From the NCBI GenBank assembly GCA_017447325.1, contig JAFSNU010000419.1:1-16101 (forward strand): 16,101 nucleotides of DNA. The letters run 5' to 3'. This document shows, piece by piece, positions 14,004 to 16,101 of this stretch; the stretch's first letter is position 1, and each line of letters opens with the position of its first letter. The notes beneath the pieces are model-generated. The model saw nothing but the letters and a program-made list of their open reading frames with translations. It was not told the DNA's origin and did no database searches. The stretch comes from Synergistaceae bacterium. Its GTDB lineage: Bacteria; Synergistota; Synergistia; Synergistales; Aminobacteriaceae. The position numbers were made by a program, and so were the translations under genes.

Positions 14004-14826
14004 CTAATCATTATTATGGGATTTTTGCAGCTCTCTGAACATTTTGCGCAGCAGTACTTCATTCCTTTTGCTCTTTGCTGTGCTCCATTCAAAGAACTCG
14101 ATCACTAATCCCGAATTAATGATTAATCCAGCACGTGCGGGGCTGTCTCTTGAGAAATTTATCAAATTTAGGGTCAGCCTCGCACAATTCAAGACGTGTT
14201 AAGCTAATTTCTTTTTCCGTCTAAGAATAGCTGTTCCACCAGCCCACTAAACAATTATTTTTGTAGCCTGTTAAGCTATAAACTCTGACAAGCGTCGGAC
14301 CGTAAAATGTTTCTTCTTTAGCTTTATCTTTATTATCCGACTTTCTTGTGCTTAACTCATCGACTATCCTCCGCAGTGTACTCTCGCAAGGCTCTTTTGC
14401 CCCGCGTCCTAATAATTTACTAACTCCCTTAGGCAGGCACCTCGTCGGGCTCCAGCCTATTTCACTGAACAAAGCCCATACTGCGCCTGATAACAACGAC
14501 ATAACACAAAGAGCAATATAAGACAGCCAGAATTTAAGTCCTACACTAAATAAGGCCTGCGGGGCATCATTATCTTTCTTTATCGGAAGCACTAAAAAAT
14601 CCGGCGAAATAAAATCAGCAACTCGTGCCGTACATTGTATATGTTGTAAACTTAAATGCAGTATATTTAATAAACAAAACGCCGACATAGCCAATAATAG
14701 AGCTATAGCAGCTTGGGTAAGCTCGTCACGCTTGTCTATATTTTCCTGCACGATGCGCTTAAACACCCATAGGCCTAAAAATCCCGGCAATAAACATATT
14801 ATTAATTCTGCAAATACTAACGACAT
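14004..14826 (-). pseudogene. membrane protein resembling DUF6338, broken by a stop and a frameshift
   Basis: From ATG 14826 the first 201 codons give a protein with an N-terminal helix (AELIICLLPGFLGLWVFKRI), two further membrane helices near residues 40-60 and 95-120, then a soluble region ending GPTLVRVYSLTGYKNNCLVG-WWNSYS and a TAG at 14221-14223. Reading through that TAG in the same frame gives TEKEISLTRLELCEADPKFD-KFLK; a one-base shift near 14145 then gives RDSPARAGLIINSGLVIEFF-EW and an amphipathic tail to a stop at 14004. The whole, a three-helix membrane part followed by a soluble part with GWW and IEFF motifs, resembles my memory of DUF6338 proteins, which are often linked to mobile DNA. 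The read-through coherence is seen; the family name is recall. Confidence 0.6.
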
Positions 14827-14866
14827 TTATTATTTACCTAATAACTCATCTAAATTGCCATATCAT

Positions 14867-15028
14867 TTAAATATCATCCGGCGCGGGAATTTCAACTCCG
14901 CTGAAAAAATATTCGTCATCATAGTCGGGCGGGAAAAACGTTCCTGTCGCCCCAGTTATAGAATTAATTCTCGGCGCATATTTATTTTGCTCCGCTATTT
15001 TAATTGCTTCTCTTAATGTTACTGCCAT
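14867..15028 (-). CDS. small acidic protein (53 residues), unknown
   Basis: The frame MAVTLREAIKIAEQNKYAPR continues to a Tyr/Asp-rich centre (FPPDYDDEYFFSG) and ends VEIPAPDDI. The start is 3 nt after the stop of the upstream small gene, so coupling is likely and replaces a ribosome site. No signal peptide or membrane helix. The small acidic character and position downstream of a toxin-like fragment would fit an immunity or antitoxin protein, but nothing in the sequence proves it. I do not recognise the family. Confidence 0.55.
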   Translation of the reverse strand: MAVTLREAIKIAEQNKYAPRINSITGATGTFFPPDYDDEYFFSGVEIPAPDDI

Positions 15029-15031
15029 TTG

Positions 15032-15235
15032 TTAATACCACGCGACCATAGCTTTTTGGGGAAACTTGCATTTCTCTTGACATTCATCCAAGCGTTTCCA
15101 CGCCATCCTTACATACATAGAACCTGTGCCAGGACAAGGCTTATCATGGATACGTTCGCCCGTCTTTCGCATTAGTGACACAACTCCATATGCTGTGCCG
15201 CCGTTAGGATAGTAACGATACGTTGCTTTTTTCAT
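15032..15235 (-). CDS. small YYPNGG-type hypothetical protein, 5' end possibly frameshifted
   Basis: From ATG 15235 the 67-residue product reads MKKATYRYYPNGGTAYGVVS and ends KFPQKAMVAWY. It resembles small hypothetical proteins from gut anaerobes that I recall by the YYP-x-GG...YG...KTGE pattern; function unknown. An ATG at 15266 overlaps the stop of the upstream gene (TAATG) and starts MEDLVLEALTDEK, then hits a stop at 15204. Removing one A from the A run near 15229-15234 would join both frames into MEDLVLEALTDEKATYRYYP, which looks like a natural N-terminus. The gene may therefore be frameshifted, or start internally at 15235. Four cysteine-containing motifs are absent; only two Cys lie near ECQEKC plus one in KPCPG. 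Confidence 0.5.
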   Translation of the reverse strand: MKKATYRYYPNGGTAYGVVSLMRKTGERIHDKPCPGTGSMYVRMAWKRLDECQEKCKFPQKAMVAWY

Positions 15236-15265
15236 CTGTCAATGCTTCCAAAACTAAATCTTCCA

Positions 15266-15655
15266 TTACTTTTTACCTCTTTCTTTCCATTCGTCAGCTG
15301 CAACCCCATAATTATACTTACGTTCCGTTATATCATACGCAATTCGGTATTTATATCCGTATCTTTTTATAATTCCAGCTTCCAGCCACTCATGATGCAA
15401 AAGTATCAAATCGTGCTTTTGAATATTCTTGTCGTCTAAAAGCCGTTGAAAAGACTGCGCTATATCATACGAAGGGTCAAAACGACGGATACCGTCCTCT
15501 AAGTCGTGTTCCTCAATAAAAACGTGCAGATAAACTTTCCTCGCTGCTTTCAGAGATATACCGCCATTTTTTGCTAACTTTTCAACTATAATATCGATAT
15601 TCGAGTTGCGCAACTGCTGTTTTTGTTCTACAGAATATTCTAAAGTCATCCGCAT
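15266..15655 (-). CDS. C-terminal fragment resembling phage-head / polymorphic-toxin C-termini
   Basis: The open frame starts at ATG 15655, but the first 12-16 residues are out-of-frame reverse-transcriptase sequence, so the real gene begins upstream of a junction near 15605 and has lost its start. The remainder reads NSNIDIIVEKLAKNGGISLK, then VYLHVFIEEHDLEDGIRRFD, then HDLILLHHEWLEAGIIKRYG and AYDITERKYNYG. I recall this layout (H-x-L-x-x-G-x-x-R-F-D, then D-L-x-L-L-x-H-E-x-x-E, then a YNY end) from the C-termini of phage minor head proteins and polymorphic toxins. No database check was possible. Its stop overlaps the next start (TAATG). It is best seen as the 3' part of a gene cut by the intron-like sequence to its right. 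Confidence 0.5.
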   Translation of the reverse strand: MRMTLEYSVEQKQQLRNSNIDIIVEKLAKNGGISLKAARKVYLHVFIEEHDLEDGIRRFDPSYDIAQSFQRLLDDKNIQKHDLILLHHEWLEAGIIKRYGYKYRIAYDITERKYNYGVAADEWKERGKK

Positions 15656-16101
15656 AACGAACGATATACATTTCTTTTAATTTAGTTCCGCGCATTGCTC
15701 TGTATCCGTGTCCTTTATTTATGCTGCCTTTGCTGATCTTTACAAGTGAGTATTTGTGTGTTACGTGATTTTTCTCCCAATCGCTTTCTACCCAGTAGTC
15801 CAGTTCATTTAGTACAATATTTGCAAGGAGGGGTGATATAATTCCGCCTTGCGGTGTTCCTTTCCTTGGATACATCAGCTTCCCGTCCGGCATCTTGATT
15901 GGGGCTTTCAGTATGCGCTTGACTTTACTCTTTGAGACCTCGTCTTGGATACCCAAGGCATACATTTGATGTAACAGTTTCTGGTGGTTCACGTTATCGA
16001 AAAATCCTTTTATATCAAATTCTACAACAAAATGTAGATTGCTACGTTGCAGCCTTCGATAGGTTTCCGCTATAGCGTGTTCCACAGACCGGTTAGGTCT
16101 A
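15582..16101 (-). pseudogene. group II intron reverse transcriptase fragment, 3' truncated, 5' off window
   Basis: The frame is open at the right edge (RPNRSVEHAIAETYRRLQ) and reads through the polymerase core: FDIKGFFDNVNHQKLLHQMY (first catalytic Asp), GTPQGGIISPLLANIVLNEL, and YIVRYADDFRIFCRTKT (YADD). This matches group II intron-encoded proteins. Right after YADD the homology ends; about 15 unrelated residues and a stop at 15582 follow. The thumb/maturase X domain, any endonuclease domain and the 3' intron RNA (domains V and VI) are missing, so this copy cannot splice or move by itself. The sequence joined to it belongs to another protein family. The upstream part may be intact outside the window. 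Confidence 0.85.

Noticed and set aside
15204..15266. Programmed -1 frameshift at A AAA AAG
   Set aside because: The zero frame does not place the heptamer in the required phase, and the needed shift is +1 or -2.

Overview
The window looks like a chromosomal piece of an AT-rich, diderm, anaerobic, probably gut-associated bacterium. An LpxL/HtrB-type acyltransferase implies an outer membrane. A TctC-type binding protein, an ECF biotin S-component and the general gene style would fit Synergistota, but that assignment is a guess. Housekeeping genes have clear Shine-Dalgarno sites, and the spacers are almost pure A/T.

Left part (1-4859), all on the minus strand and read right to left: prfA overlaps birA by 8 nt. 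After a palindromic intergenic repeat come bioY, an ankyrin/Sel1 repeat gene broken by two compensating single-base indels, a 50-residue exported peptide, and a flippase-like LPG_synthase_TM protein that runs off the left edge. birA and bioY together give biotin uptake and attachment. A flavin-reductase-fold gene (4986-5528, +) and a TctC solute-binding protein (5594-6592, -) converge on a shared terminator.

Middle part (6600-9045): the most unusual piece. Four consecutive plus-strand genes encode small exported proteins made mainly of His/Pro, Arg/Pro, Lys/Pro or His/Met/Cys-containing sequence. The last one carries a ZraP/Spy/CpxP-like helical C-terminal region. Upstream of the first lie four TTCACA/TTCATA hexamers at an exact 11-bp period, the layout bound by OmpR/PhoB-family response regulators, then a -10-like hexamer and a 5'-leader hairpin. 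I read this as an envelope-stress or metal-responsive cassette of periplasmic polypeptides; the signal is unknown.

Right-centre part (9048-12262, -): tyrS, a degenerate glycosyltransferase-like gene and an LpxL-like acyltransferase, driven by a good sigma70-like promoter. A plus-strand array of seven tRNAs follows (Ala-CGC, Pro-TGG, Gly-TCC, Arg-TCT, His-GTG, Arg-TCG, Lys-CTT), with a near-consensus promoter and a terminator.

Right end (13303-16101): a decayed mobile region beside the tRNA-Lys gene. It holds a truncated, frameshifted tyrosine-integrase N-terminus, a membrane protein broken by a stop and a frameshift, two small unknown genes, a fragment resembling phage-head or polymorphic-toxin C-termini, and a group II intron reverse transcriptase cut just after its YADD motif and continuing off the right edge. 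Essential genes are intact while this region and the ankyrin gene carry several indels, which argues for real decay rather than uniform sequencing error.
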